A stretch of 64,000 nucleotides of DNA from Mesostigma viride (GCA_009746045.1 RPFO01000594.1:1036653-1100652), one strand, 5' to 3'. Shown: positions 33,405 to 45,924, numbered from the stretch's first letter. Numbers and translations are program-made. Notes: generated by a model not told the origin, from the letters alone.

Positions 33405-34696
33405 TTAACCCGTGTTTTTTTACAACGCGATACATCGCGTTGTAGGGTTAGAACGCGATGAATCGCGTTGTAATCTGACACGTGGCAAACCTAATAAACA
33501 TGCGATTTTTGGTCTGAAACTTTCAACATAGGTCAGAAACATCTCATAGAATTCAAGAAAAATGCCTGGTATTTTTGGTATTTTTTTTGTGACAGCTGCA
33601 AACAAATATGTACCACTGAAATCAGGCATTTTCGCGGGACGAAGGTGAAGAAAACGGCGATGGCGGCAGGTAGATCTCGCCAGTTTTCGCGCGAATTTCA
33701 GTGGCTGTTGGGTGGCACGACCATGATGATGCGTTCAAAGGTTGATAATTAGGTTTCTACGAGTTTGTTGAGGTACTGGGGCAAAGGAAACGTAGTTTTT
33801 TCCAGTTTCTCTACCAACTTTCATGCGGAAACCCTGGAAACCGGTATACATATTATTACGTCAAGACTCGGGTCTGCTGCGGCACCATGCTTGGTATTTC
33901 CATGGTGTTTCGACTTCTTAACACATGTTTATTCATTCCAAACGTCCGGACTCTCGGCTAAACCGAGATTTGTGCAGACTTTTATTGGGTAGCGCCGGGC
34001 ATGATGGTGCCTGCAAATAGCGTAAGGCGTGACCGTGGCTATTGCTACGGTATGCTGTATTTTCCTGGAAATGGCCTCTGCCACCGGCTCAATAGTGCTT
34101 GCAGGCGTAAGTATATCGTGTTTCTACCTAGTTTCTGCCAGTTTTCCACTTATTTCTACTGACCTCTGCCCAGCCTCTCTAAGACCGCCATCCTACTCGA
34201 CGTTGCTTGCATGTCAGCCATAGCAGGTTGCAGTTGTGCAGTATTTAGGTGCTGTATACGTCGTCAAGCCGTGCATATATCGTGAGGACTGGATGTTGAT
34301 GGTTTATACTGCGTTGATTGTGCAAGAAGACCAGCTAGGTGCCCATAATCATGGTGTATAATCATGTGTTGTTAGCATCTTGCCACCATTTGCTAGCATG
34401 CATTCCAGCGTCATCTTTGCCTGCATGTAAGCTCATGGATCACTCAACCTATCCAAGCCTTGCATTACACGTGCCTCTTTCTTTCAGTATTGCACGCGTT
34501 ATGGAATGAAAACCCAGCACCTCCGTTCCCACGAGGCATGTGCTCAACACGTTGTGAGAGTGGATGATGCTTTGGCTATGGCTGCCTGATTCAGTCATAT
34601 TAGGTCATCCAGACGTCATGATGTTTGATGCATGTTTGATGCTGTATAACTTATACAACACCTATTTTCAACGTTTTGACCCTCCAAGCTCACTAT

Positions 34697-35252
34697 AACA
34701 TCCCCTTTGGTTTGCACATTAGTAATGAGGATTTGTACGCTGATTTGCCCTATGTTTCCCACATTATTTGGCACAGGCGCCTGGGCCTAGCCGGGCACCT
34801 GGCCCGCACAGATCAGGTAGATACATCAGATAGACTAGCTGGCACCAAGCCCGCCCAGCATGGGCGATATGTCCTCACCTGGCGTGCCCCCGGCCGCGCG
34901 CGGCAGGGTCGCCACCCGTGGACTTTTCGTGATAGACTCGGCATGGACATGTGCTACACTAGACGTGACGGGCTCACCCCCGGGCAGCCTCCTGGTTTGT
35001 CTGTAATATGGAGGCAGATGGTGCGCAAGGATAGATGGCAAGTAGTGATGAAGGAGACCACCCCCAAGCCTGTGGGGGCTCCGCGTGTGACCAAGTATGG
35101 CATTCATAGCGATTCGGGCCGCGGTGCCCACACCCCTGTAACTAGGACCTAGATAGCTTACACCATCCATTCCATCCCATGTTTCCCTCCCACTGAGGAC
35201 TTATGCTCACGTGACGCAGTCACGTGTCTATTACTTAATTAATTAATTAATT
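34697..35252 (+). mobile_element. LINE family B, 5'-truncated copy 2
   Basis: Flanked by AAGCTCACTAT at 34686-34696 and 35253-35263 (11-bp duplication). Nearly identical to copy 1 over its length and shorter at the 5' end. Carries the CACGTGAC hairpin and TTAA tail. The empty site survives in copy L near 31040-31060. Confidence 0.93.
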
Positions 35253-35427
35253 AAGCTCACTATGGCCCCGTTTATGGGGCTCGTGTCGTTGCGTCATGTT
35301 GTGAAGGGCTCTCATTTTTCCCACTGCGTTGTACTGCGTTGTAATTGTGATGCTAATTAATGAAAAATAGCTCCAGTGGCCCAATGGGCCTGAGTTTTGT
35401 TTCACAGAGCCTGCATATGTTGCCCAT

Positions 35428-35538
35428 TAATTAATTAATTAATTAATTAATTAATTAATTAATTAATTAATTAATTAATTAATTAATAGACACGTGACTG
35501 CGTCACGTGAGCATAAGTCCTGACAGTGGGAGGAGGAC
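35428..35538 (-). mobile_element. LINE family B, tail-only copy
   Basis: Flanked by ATGTTGCCCAT at 35417-35427 and 35539-35549. It consists only of about 60 bp of TTAA repeats plus the last about 50 bp of the LINE-B 3' UTR including the hairpin, in reverse orientation. Confidence 0.9.
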
Positions 35539-35869
35539 ATGTTGCCCATAGCTCGTGCAAGAAGCCAGATTTTTTTCATGAACCATTTGTGAATATGCAC
35601 ATGACTTGTGACCTAGGGTCAAGAAATCCCGGTCATGGTCAGACCCTCCTGTATTCAAACCAGTGTATCTCTCTAATGAACTAGCATTTTGTAGGTCTGA
35701 GTAGCTCAAAAAATCCTTTGATTTATGGGCTTTCAGGAAAGTATATACATGACCATGAAAAAAAATTTTCCTTAGGTGCTATACGCGTTCTAAAAAAAGC
35801 TTACAACGCGATATATCGCGTTCTAATAAAAAAAACACGGGTTAACGAATAGTTGGCTGATTTGGGTTC

Positions 35870-36990
35870 TTTAGTGAGTTGAACGCCACGCTACCACCGG
35901 GTACTGGCGGATGTCAGCACGCCCCCAACGGTACGGTCTCCAATGCCAACACTGAACTTTTTGCTGATTTGCTTACGACATGCGATTTGGTCACTGCCAA
36001 CACCCGCTTTCCACATAGTCCAGATGCTTTGGTCACACACACCTCGCCAACTGGCACTGAACGCTGCATCGACTATGTTGTAATGCGCAAGCGTCATCAA
36101 GGATCTGTACTAGCTGCTCGCTCGCATGTGATCCCCCTGGTGCGCTCCGATCATCGCATCGTCACCGCCCGCATCCGCCTGCGATTCCCCTCGCCCTTTC
36201 GTAAGCACGTGGCACCACCTGATTTGCGCACACTTCAGTTGCTTGAGAAATCTGACGACGCTCTGGAGGACTTCCCTGAAAAACGCGCCCCCAAGCGCGC
36301 GGCAGAGTCGTTCATCGACGCGCTGGACATCCCGAAAGCCACGCCCAGCTGTTTGCTGCCGGACCGGCATCGGCCCTTCGGCATCTCGCTGACAAGCTGC
36401 CCGCGGCCGGGGCCCTGCTGCCCCCCCGCCGCCCGCCCCGCTTCACCAGCCTGCACCGGCTCCCCGCCGTCATCCAGGCCCGGCAAGCCCTGCGCGACAA
36501 CAGCGACCCCGCCTGCTACGCCCGCCTTGAGCAAAGCCGATTACCACTCGGCCATCCGGCAGGCGACCAAGGAGCAGGAGGACCTTCATGTTCGCGAGTA
36601 CTTCGCCCACCTCAAGGACCAGCACGGCAAGTACGCCTGGACCCGCCTGCGTCACGCCCAACGGCCCGCCGGCGGCGCGCAGCCGGCGCCGCGGACGCTC
36701 TCTGGCTCACCGCAGCAGCAGCTCGACCAGTGGTATTCCTCCCAGTCCCGGCTGCTCGCGGCGCCCCCCCGCCGCCTCCGCTGCTTGGCCCTCTGCCGGC
36801 CGCACGCCTGGCACTAGCGCCTGCGGACGTCCCTGCGCCGCCCACGCCGCCCGCCGCTGAGCAGGACTACACGTACCCAGCCCTGACGGAACCCCTGGCC
36901 GACCCCAAAGAGCTCCCGCCGTCAGTTCACCGAGCTCGAGCTGAGCACCGCCGCCAAGCAACTCCGCTTCTACGCCGCCGTTGGACCTGA
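35870..36990 (+). pseudogene. LINE endonuclease-domain fragment
   Basis: Starts inside an endonuclease domain (LNATLPPGTGG) and contains RCIDYVVMRKRHQGS and the SDHR motif, followed by a linker like that of LINE-A ORF2. It is related to, but clearly different from, the element at 1-4187. The frame ends at 36817 in a C/G-rich region with frame changes. No RT follows. It could be the 5' part of LINE-B, but this cannot be shown here. Confidence 0.78.
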
Positions 36991-37076
36991 CCAGCTCAGT
37001 TAGATGAGATGCTTAGGCTGACACACGGATTTCCGGCCTGCGCGCCGCGTATTGCCTATACCGCGGCTGAGCGGGA

Positions 37077-37116
37077 CACCTCAGTACTGTACGGCAGGTC
37101 GTACGGTCCTGAGGTG
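37077..37116. other. Long hairpin
   Basis: CACCTCAGTACTGTACG pairs with CGTACGGTCCTGAGGTG around a 6-base loop, with one mismatch. Role unknown. Confidence 0.7.
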
Positions 37117-37477
37117 AGTCATGTGGACTGATGTGCAGTTAGTGCCAGACTGTTTCTAGGCTCTAGCTCGACCCGCCAGAACCGGGTTATCCGGGTCTGA
37201 CGGGCCGAGTGTAGTTGATGCTAGTGACGTGGTCGCATGGCATTGCAGTGTACAGTTGTCCACTGGTAGGTGCTGCAGTGAGCACTGCCATAGGCATATA
37301 GATAGGCGTAGCACTGGGGAGTGCCACAGCACCGAGTTTGCACACGGCAGAGTTCCATTCTGAGCTCGTTGAGTTTCCCTTGTATTATTTGCATAATACA
37401 ATCTCTCTCTCCACTCTCATCATCATTGAGTTGTCCGCCGCTATCTCGGCTTTCCAACTTGGACCGAAAAAATTCGC

Positions 37478-38691
37478 AATGGCTTCCAACAACAACGCTG
37501 GCAAGAACAACACCAACAAGAAGGGGAGTGCGCTGACCAGGCGCACTTCCCCAAGGCTCTCGCCGAAGGGTTCGCCCTCCGCCACCGGGCAGGTGACGCT
37601 AAACGTCACCTTTAGCACGGTGGTTGCTGATAACCCGAGGCGTCGGACCCCGCAGGTGGGGGCCGGCGCCCCGGGGCAGGCGAGAGGTCGCACGTTTGCC
37701 GCTGGCGGTTCGTCCGCCATGGCACCCGGGGTGCAGGAACCCCGGGCACGTGACACCCCCGTCGCAGGTGGCGGGGGACGTGAGCGGAGTGACTCCTCTG
37801 AGGAGGACGGGGAGGTGCCGCCCGCGAGGCCGCGACCCTCACTCGAGGTGTCGTCCCAGACTCCCGCTACGTCGGGCAGGCTGTCGGTGGGCCGACAGCT
37901 GGCCACCATGGATATTGATCGCTTCGGCGAACATGTCCCGGCCGCCACCCGTCCAGTTCGGGCTTCGGCCCTTTTATCTACCCGTCGGGGCAGATGATAT
38001 CCCGGATTTCATTCCGGTGACGGGGTGGCGTCTCCGCCATGCAGCGGTTTCAGCTGAATTTTGATGAGCAGGCGACGTCGTTTGATGTTCATTCTGTTCA
38101 GGCGACAATCCAGCGTCGCTTGCAGATGGAATTCAATCTGCTCCAGGTGGCGATCTGGATGCGCTGGTTCGCCACCATTGCGATTCAGAACCCGGGGACG
38201 GCTGATCAGTGGGCGTCAGATCAGCGTCAGCGGGAAGCGCTTCAGGTGGTGGCGACGCGTGAGAACGCGACCTTCACCCCGTTGCCTCAGTGGCCCCAGG
38301 TCACGCCAGTTGGCTGGGGCGACGTGAGGAGCCAGGCGGCTGCGCCGCCGCCTACAGCTGGGCGCGGGGCGGCAGGCGCCCCCAACGCACCACCGGGTGG
38401 CGAGACCACCCAGGGCCCTCTGGCAGGTCAGAGGGCCCACACTCAGCAGCCGGCCCCCCCGCCCAGCGCAGGGGGCCAGGTGACTGCTGCAGCTCCCGGG
38501 GTTGCAGGGACCCCGGCGGCGACGCCAGCTCCCGGGGTTGCAGGGACCCCGGTAGCGACGCCGGCGCCTACGGCGCAGGCGGGGGAGGCAACTCCCATGG
38601 AGGGCGTCTCTGGCCCCTCCAGCAGCTCAGGTGGGCAGGCCACCTCCAGGCGCACCAAGGACAAGGCCCTGGCCGGGGAAGGCGGGCCCTC
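37478..38691 (+). pseudogene. Gag-like ORF, 5' part, interrupted by Copia
   Basis: From ATG 37478 a frame encodes a basic, Ser/Pro-rich N-terminus (NNNAGKNNTNKKGSALTRR). The likely protein then changes frame near 37950 and 38035, reaching a segment with MQRFQLNFDEQATSFDVHSV and helical content (RRLQMEFNLLQVAIWMRWF), then a Pro/Ala-rich region with repeats of APGVAGTPAATP. It ends at the Copia insertion. Basic, disordered and helical pieces resemble a retroelement Gag, but I recognise no family. Joining across the Copia element restores the frame. Confidence 0.5.
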
Positions 38692-39387
38692 AGTTAACGC
38701 TCCTAGCAAATGCAATGTGAAGGATATGGTTGCAATGCAGCAATGTGTGAATATGGTTGGAAACGGAGCTTTGTTAAAATCGGATAATGTTACAGCGCTC
38801 ACACACTTGAGGCTTGTACACGCGCTTGCCAAGTCAAGGCACAACACGTGAGGCGGGCTCGCAAGAGATGCCCATTTGGCACTGGCCTATTGTTTATATA
38901 CTTGTGCACTGTGCTTGCTAGTCCTGAGCAGCCTAGGAGGCCTGCTCAGTAATAACACCCCCGGTACAGTATTCACTACCTGTACAGCGCCCAGCTCCTA
39001 TACAGTAGGTCTGCCATACAGGCACAGTGACCACAGAGCACAGTCCACAGTGACTATTGCATCTGCACCTAGAAGTCCAGGACTAAGCCTGCGGTACCAA
39101 CAGACCACAGGTTAAGGTTCCTATTTCCTGCGTACGACGTATTAATCCAATACCGTCGTAGGTACAGCACCTAATTCCTGTCAGCCCAGGAATTACTGTC
39201 GACCCCATATGTCGTCGGCAAATATTCACGTCCGACTTAGAAGAACAGCCGGCTCGCGCTCGCGCGCGACCGGGAAGTCGGAACGCCATAACTTTCTTGA
39301 TACTTGTCGGAATGAACTCGTTCCGGTGCCGCTGGAATCGCAGAGATATGCCGAATCAGGATCACGCCAATGCGCTTGGCGTTAACT
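38692..39387 (-). repeat. Copia 3' LTR
   Basis: 696 bp, same length as its partner. Small ORFs in it are identical in both LTRs and not considered genes. Confidence 0.93.
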
Positions 39388-39412
39388 CCAATCCTTTCTT
39401 TTCTTGAGCTGT
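39388..39412 (-). other. Copia polypurine tract
   Basis: On the minus strand AAGAAAAGAAAGGA lies directly upstream of the 3' LTR, the expected site for plus-strand priming. Confidence 0.75.
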
Positions 39413-40133
39413 AGCAGCTCACACAAGTCTACATACAAACACACACAATGGGTACTGGATATCCTCCCCGACTACAAGTCACAACCCGCTGGGCATGACA
39501 GTCAGCTTGGATTCCTTATTATATGTACATAGCACCCATACTGGCTCAGGAGCACAAACAAATTACAATGAGTCCCTATCCCTTCACGGGAGGCTCGTTG
39601 TGTTACCCATGTACAAGAGGTTGGCCAACTGTGGCAGCCCATAGGTGTTCAGCTAAGAACTTGAGAAGTATGTACAACCTTCAGGACCTTAGGCGAAACC
39701 CCACAGATCACCCACAACAGCTCATCAGAAAACATTGCTGACCCCCAGACGGGAGTCGGCGCCGGTCTGCTGCCCCTTATCGAACCAGACACAACATCTA
39801 CGCGAAGCACATGCAAAACACAAGCTCCATACTCGTTCCAACCGTGGAAAATCAGGGGACCTGTCGCCACCTCACCAGCATGGTGGATGGGTCAGCCAGT
39901 CCGTGAAACTCCGCCTTAAGACGGCACCAGGGAATCGAACCCCGCCCACAAACCACAGATCTGGGGAAACCTCAGACTGAGATGAAAACCCCAGATAGAC
40001 ATCTCTCCATCAGAGACAATGTCAGACATTCCCACACCAGAGACATGTCTCACCCCTCAAGGTGTGCTCAGGATTATGTACAATCAAGCTCCCAGCCTGA
40101 TATCCAGAGACTTAAGCACCCAGCTCTCAGCTT

Positions 40134-43100
40134 TTAGACAGATAGACCGACTTGACAGTCAGCATTCATGAGCTTCCTCAGTACATTGTACTGGGCTGGG
40201 GCCTTGTGTGGCAGCTTTGTCAATGCATCAGCAGGGTTCTCCTCGCCAGGGATATGCTTCAAGTCAACCAAACTGGCCAACTCCTTCAGCAACAAATAAT
40301 CCAGGTCCCGGCTCTGGCCAGCTGCTTGTGAACAAACTGGACCATACCCATGCTGTCTGTTAGCAACAACGTCTCCATCTGCAAGGTCCAAGGGGTAACT
40401 GAAGCCAGCTCCAGCATTAACTCCTTTATGTACAGGCTGGACTGGATCCCCTCGCATATGGCCCTGCATTCTGCCACATCTGAACTGATACAGACCCTCT
40501 TCTGCAGTCTGCTGTACCAGCTGAACAAACTTGCCCTGCTCTGATAAAAAGCAAACAGAGCAGCAGATCTCCCCCTGACCTTGGTAACCTGGCGAGCATC
40601 CATGGAACTGTCAACAAAGATCTCCAAGGTGATAGGCTGGGCAAAGTCAATCCCAGACAAAATCAGATCAGGGGTACTCTCCACCAACCGGGCTATGACT
40701 CGAGGCTTCTCATCCTCAAGCACCTCATCAGGCATTCTGCTATGGACCATCAAAGACGGACCACAGATGCTGGCAAACCAGGCCCACATGCCTCTCAACT
40801 CAGGTCCTGCAGCCTGGGTGATCTTCTCTGGCAAGGCCTTCACAATGGTCTGTTTATAATCTCCTCCAGCCTGAAGCCTGATACTCCACTCCCCGTCCCT
40901 CCTGAACAGGGTAGCCTGCATTCCACAGAACACTACAGGCTTGTTGGGCTCCTGCCACAGCTCCTTGCCCAGTGAAAACTTGCCACTGATGACAGGAATA
41001 AACTTCTTCAGCCAGGTCGTGGGGGCTAGCAAATGCAGATCATCTCCATGCAAACTAGCATACACTGGCAGACCCTCCCATTGGGCCAGCAGCAAACAGG
41101 GATCAACTGAAGACACTCTCAAGCCACACTCACTGATCAGAGCTTCCTGCAGCGTGAGTCTCCAGATGATTGGGCTCGACCTGAGTCCTTCCAGGCCCTT
41201 CAGAATAACCAGGAATTGTTGATGCAGCTCCAGCTTCCAGATGGCAGGCACCTCAACACAGTAAGGCTCATCCTGCTTCCACACCCTCCTGGCCACTTCT
41301 GGATCAGATTTTAAAAATGCCCTCTTGAAGTCCAGCAGCACTGATGACATAGCTGCTCCCCTGTTCAGCAACCCCACGTAGAGACATAGCAAAATTCTCC
41401 ATGTGTCGTGTAGCATCCCTGGCGTGTATAGCTCCTCTCCTGGCAGACTCCCCGTGCCGTGATACTCATTCAGGACAGGCCTGACATGGGGCACTGATAC
41501 CTCATCCACAACCTTCCTCTTCAGCACAAATCTCAAAGCAAGCTTCCTTGATGCTGGGGGACGTCTGTCTGTTGGTGCAGCACACTCAAACTGCAACCAC
41601 TCCTCCAATGCCTTGGAGAAGGCGAGCTTCCAAGCCTCAAACAAAGTAGGCGAGCTCATCTCTTGGACCAGCTGGTCATATGTCAAAGGAGAGTGTGCAG
41701 CAAGGCTCCTGTGAGTTATGCCAATACTGCTGGGGTGCAACACAGCTGGAATCACCAAACTGGCCGCTGGGGGCACCTCCCCTTCATCCCATTTTACACC
41801 CTTGACCGGCTTGGCCCTGCACCTGACTGGAAATGTTGTCCTGAAATTTTCTAGGGGAATCATCCCCCAGCCATCTCTTCTCAGAGCTGTAGCTCTGATA
41901 GAAATCCCAGGATTGCCCAGAAAATTCTGACCCAAAATCACAGGGCCATCATAGTCCTCTAGGACAAGGAAGGTCACATCCACACCCATGACAGGGGCAG
42001 TAACCTCTCCCAACACCCTTAGATGCGTCCTACCACTGAAATCAGACACCCAGGGGCAACTTGGTTCTCCGACCAGCAGTTCTCCTGTATGCTGAGGTCC
42101 CATGACAGAAACCTGTGCATTGGTATCTATCTCCATGGCAGCTACCTCAGGTTCATCCAACTGGACAAGCTTGGACACCTTAGGCTCCTTCTTGGCTCTT
42201 TGCAAAGCCTGTACAATATCTGATAGACGCACACCCCTAGGCCTGGTGTCGGGCCGTTCCGGAGGTGCAGCCTGTCCGCCTGCTTGCCCAACCACCGTAT
42301 GTGAAGGTACCCCAGGGGCCGGGCCAGGGTCACCCTGAGGGCTCGATACAGCTGTAGCACCCTGATCAGGAAGCTCCACGTCACCCCCGCCTTGTACACC
42401 AGCGGGCACCTGGAAGAGGTCTCCTTGATTACCTCCCCGGGGACGGATCTTTGACCAGGACAGACGGTGCACTGCTTGGGAGCCATCAATGGCCACCCAG
42501 CACTTATGGCCAGCGGCTTCTACTCGGGTCACCACCCCATCATGCCAGCTGCCACGTTTCCCTGGAAAGCTTGGTTCCTTCCACACAACAACCTGTTGTC
42601 CAACGTTAGGTTCTAGGACACTCCAGCCCTTGTCTTTCTGCCTCAGCTTGAGGAACTTGGCCTCTAGCTTCTCCTTCCATGCCTGCTCAGCATCAGCTGG
42701 CAGCATCCTGGTATGCAGCATAAGAGGATTGATGGCAATGTCACCAAAGAACATGGGAGTCCTCAGGTTCAGCCTGTCCTCCACAGAACGTAGCCATGCA
42801 GATGTCACAATGGCAGATGACGTCCTTGGAATCCTCTCCACCAGCAGCACAGTCTTGATCTCTTGGATGGCTCTCTCCACCACCCCTTGCTGGCCGTGGC
42901 TCTCCCTGGGTGTAATCAGCAACTCTGGAAACTCTGGCAGGTTCTCACAGCACTCAAACTGAATGTCACACTGCAACAACTCCAACCCAGGGTACCTGCT
43001 CCTTGTCAACTTCAGAGCAGCAATCAATGTAGGCTTCTCCATGTCAGGCAGGATCTCTAGGGTCTTGTACTTGGTATATCTGTCCACTGCCACCAGCAGC

Positions 43101-43690
43101 TTCAAACCCCTGATTCTCTGAATATCTACCTGCACATGGCCTGGCTGCAAAATAGGAGTCCTGGCATGAGACTGCTTGGGCTTTCTAGCAACTAGCCTGC
43201 ACTTGCAAGCTTGAGCAACCTGTTGGCAGATGGAGTACAACTCACTTCCTCCCAGCCGTCTAGCAACTTGCAAAGACTGAGCTGCATGGCCAAACATGGT
43301 ATGCAACCTTGAGGCAATGTCATACAAGAGAGAAAACCTTTTATTGTCATTATTAGCACTCAAGGTATGTACAGATCCCTTATGTACAGGAGGCACCAGG
43401 GTCGTGCCTGTCAGACTGTCTCCAGCCCTATCCTCATCCTGACCATCCTGTGCCAGTCCTGCACGGTCAGAATGCTTCTGAGATCCACCTGGGTCCACAT
43501 CACCAGGTCCTACCTCAGGCTCAGCACCGCCATGGCGGGCACGTTGGCGAGTAACCACTGCAGCTACAGCTGGCATACTCTCTGTGGTAACCAAGCTTGC
43601 CCCATCGTGTCCAATAGGCTCTTTCACTAGAGCATGGGGCTGCCCCTCACTGCTGTCACTAGCAGCTTCATTACACACCCCTGGGGGCAC
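40134..43690 (-). pseudogene. Copia pol: integrase, protease-like, RT, RNase H
   Basis: One frame of 1,134 codons (43690 to 40286), continued after a frame change near 40315 to 40134 (KHIPGEENPADALTKLPHKA, the usual Copia C-terminus). In order: integrase zinc-binding region (HTMFGHAAQS...CQQVAQACKC, about 130-165), integrase core with Asp, Asp, Glu at about 190, 242 and 275, a basic linker, a retropepsin-like segment (EIDTNAQVSVM, later PVILGQNFLGN, about 520-600), RT (LNEYHGTG to active site LHGDDLHLL near 880) and RNase H (IFVDSSMDARQ). Two departures from the family: the protease lies after integrase, and RT has HGDD instead of YVDD. The protease Gly of DTG is Asn. The start codon is not an ATG. 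Confidence 0.85.
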
Positions 43691-43726
43691 CCTCCAGGGT
43701 TCAGGGATGTGTGCAGGCTCAAGTCA

Positions 43727-44909
43727 ATGATCAGCAGCCTTGCCCTTGCCCTTGTCCTGGGATGGACCAGCCTTGTCCTTGCTGCCACCCTGAGCTGGCT
43801 TGCTCTGACCTTCCTGCCTCAGGTACGAGGGACACTCATTCCTGAAGTGACCCTTCCCCTGGCAGAAATAACATTCCACCTGACTGATGTCCCGTGAGGT
43901 CCCACTGCTGGGCCCAGCCTTGGGAGGACCACCCACCCTCTTGAAGTCAAACTGGGACTGTGGATGTCCCGACTTCGGCGGGGTCCCCCGTCCAGCCCTT
44001 CTGTCACGCCCCCTCCTGGACCTTCCTCGACCCCTTGAAGAGGTCTCAGGCCCTCTCGAGGGCGCTGGGCCCCCGTGGCCCGATCCCCTCATGGACTTAA
44101 CCGTGGGTTCAGTGGCCTCCTCATCACCCTGACGAGGGCGCTTACCACCCACGTACTTGCCGCTGAAACACTCATACAACTGGTCCGTCATGGCTGCCCA
44201 GCCATGGACCTGTCGCATGTGGATGGTCACATTATCCATGGTGACCGGATCCAGCTGCAGCGACTTGAGAAAGTCGCCCATGGCCATCCGATCTGCGACG
44301 AAGAAGCCCTTGGCCATGGCGTCCTCCCTCAGCTTGACGAAGTCTTCAAAGGCGTGGACCACTAGCTGCCCCTTGATGGGCTTGTAGTCCAGGTATTCTT
44401 GCTTCAGGTGGGACCCATCTATGGTCCTCTTGTCACTCAGGAACACCTGAGTCGCGTCATAAACGCCGCCCAGGTGTCCCCCGCCGCGTGTCGCTCCCGA
44501 ACAAACTTGAACAGCCGCCTCGCCGACTGCCGTATGTAGGCACTAGACGCCAGGATGCGAAGCTTGTCACCGTTGTATATCTCCGTGTACAAGTTCATGT
44601 CCTCTAACATCCTCTCAGCATCCCGGGGCTGCCAATTGTCCTTGATGGACTGAAACTGGCCTAGCACCGCGTACCCCTCAGCCACGGTGGTCGCTTAGGC
44701 GCCGCTTGATCTGCGGCTGGCGCGTGCTGACCGCCCTGCGATCCTTGGCTCTGATTATCTGGCACCTCAGCCTGGTCTCCCAGCGCCTGGCCGTCCCCGC
44801 GTCCATCGCGTCCACCGCGTCCATCGCGTCCATCTCGTCCATCCATCCCAGCGCCGCGCCGCGCGAAGCCCATAAAGCCCGCTTGTTGGTTGATAGCTCC
44901 ATCCTCCAT
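43727..44909 (-). pseudogene. Copia gag with CCHC zinc knuckle
   Basis: Read in three frames with changes near 44690 and 44446. The N-terminus is Gly/Asp/Arg-rich (repeats of GRDGRDG). The middle has helices typical of Copia gag (SAYIRQSARRLFKFVRER, FLKSLQLDPVTMDNVTI). The C-terminus has an RG-rich stretch and one zinc knuckle, CYFCQGKGHFRNEC. It would form the particle and bind RNA. Stop at 43724-43726, 34 bases before the pol frame opens. Confidence 0.8.
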
Positions 44910-45011
44910 GATGGCCTCTGTTCAGATCTGCTACAGCCAGCCAAGTGGCCAAGCAGCAATTAAAGCAATATAAGCTACTGAACAAGAAAGGAAAGTGCCA
45001 AGTGTTACCAC

Positions 45012-45924
45012 TCAGGCAAGACCACCACGGCTGGCCCCAGGCGCGTCCTGGTTCTCCTTGTCGCTGTCGTCGTCGCTGTCGCTCACCACAATCAGCTCTG
45101 GCACCCTGCTACCTGCTGCGCCGTCGTCGACCCGCTGTCGGCCCGCGATGACTGAATCGTCACCGTTGGTATAGTAGACAGGTGACAACCCGTCGTTGGC
45201 ACCCCGCGGATTGTATCTTGGCACCTCGTGGTCGCCAAGTGTCTCGTCGCCTAGCCCAGCGACACCCCCTGCTCCCACCTCAAGGTCACTATCGTACCCA
45301 AGAGGTGCAAACTCTTCCCAACGCGTCACACGAACGCGAAGGGGGGGGCAGTTCCTGAAAAGGAACTCTTGCTCGCTCCGGAAACCTGCCGACTCTTGCC
45401 GCGCGCTGTCCTCCGGTGATGGCTTCCGCTGTCGCCCCGACCTCTGCAAGCCGCCTGTGATGCTCCGCTCCGCGTCGTTCACGCCTAACTGGCCCGCTGC
45501 AACACCCTCGTCGCCGATGACGCCTGCGAAAGTACGTGGTACCCGCACCCGCTGCTGTCGGTACAAACTCGTGTCGCCCTGCGCCAGCTGCCTCCGCAAC
45601 CTCGCCTCGCCTTGCGCCAACTCCGCCGCACTCGCTCAGCTACTGCTGTAATCACCGTCTGGATGCCGACCAACCGTGAAGCTCCTGCTCGAGGTCGTCG
45701 ATGCTCCGGTGCTCCGGAATGACGATGGTTTGTACGTGCCGCAGAATTCGCTCCCAATCTTCGACCTGGTCGTCGACGAATTGCACGAAGCTGCGATTAA
45801 CAGGCGGACGATCTGCAAGCAATAAAGATAGATCCCGAACGACACGACGCAATTCAGGCGAAATCGAACCCCCAGCAGACTGCCGAAACCGGAAATCCTG
45901 CTGCCGTTGTTCTTCCTGCACCAT
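45012..45924 (-). CDS. Extra leader ORFs between Copia 5' LTR and gag
   Basis: Two consecutive frames: 45652-45924 (90 codons, with LRRVVRDLSLLLADRPP and a helical acidic end) and 45012-45620 (202 codons, with FRSEQEFLFRNCPPLRVRVT and an acidic end VVSDSDDDSDKENQD). They may be one protein with a frameshift near 45640. No family recognised. Typical Copia elements have no ORF here; it may be captured host sequence or element-specific. Confidence 0.45.

Larger units (their letters stand above)
33409..35841 (+). mobile_element. piggyBac-like non-autonomous element, copy R
   Basis: Complete: TTAA on both sides (33405-33408, 35842-35845), ends CCCGTGTTTTTTT and AAAAAACACGGG. Two subterminal palindromes of the AACGCGATNNATCGCGTT type lie at the left end and one at the right. 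Two LINE-B insertions (34697-35252, 35428-35538) interrupt it; without them it is about 1.75 kb. No transposase. Confidence 0.83.

Noticed and set aside
29932-35845. A single 5.9-kb foldback element
   Set aside because: Copy R has its own complete ends with TTAA on both sides, so two independent insertions are simpler.
38876-39115. Small ORF repeated identically at 46202-46441
   Set aside because: Lies in both Copia LTRs; identity reflects recent insertion, not coding constraint.
39915-39945. tRNA gene suggested by GGGAATCGAACCCC
   Set aside because: Only a T-arm-like match; no acceptor or anticodon arm around it in the Copia 3' region.
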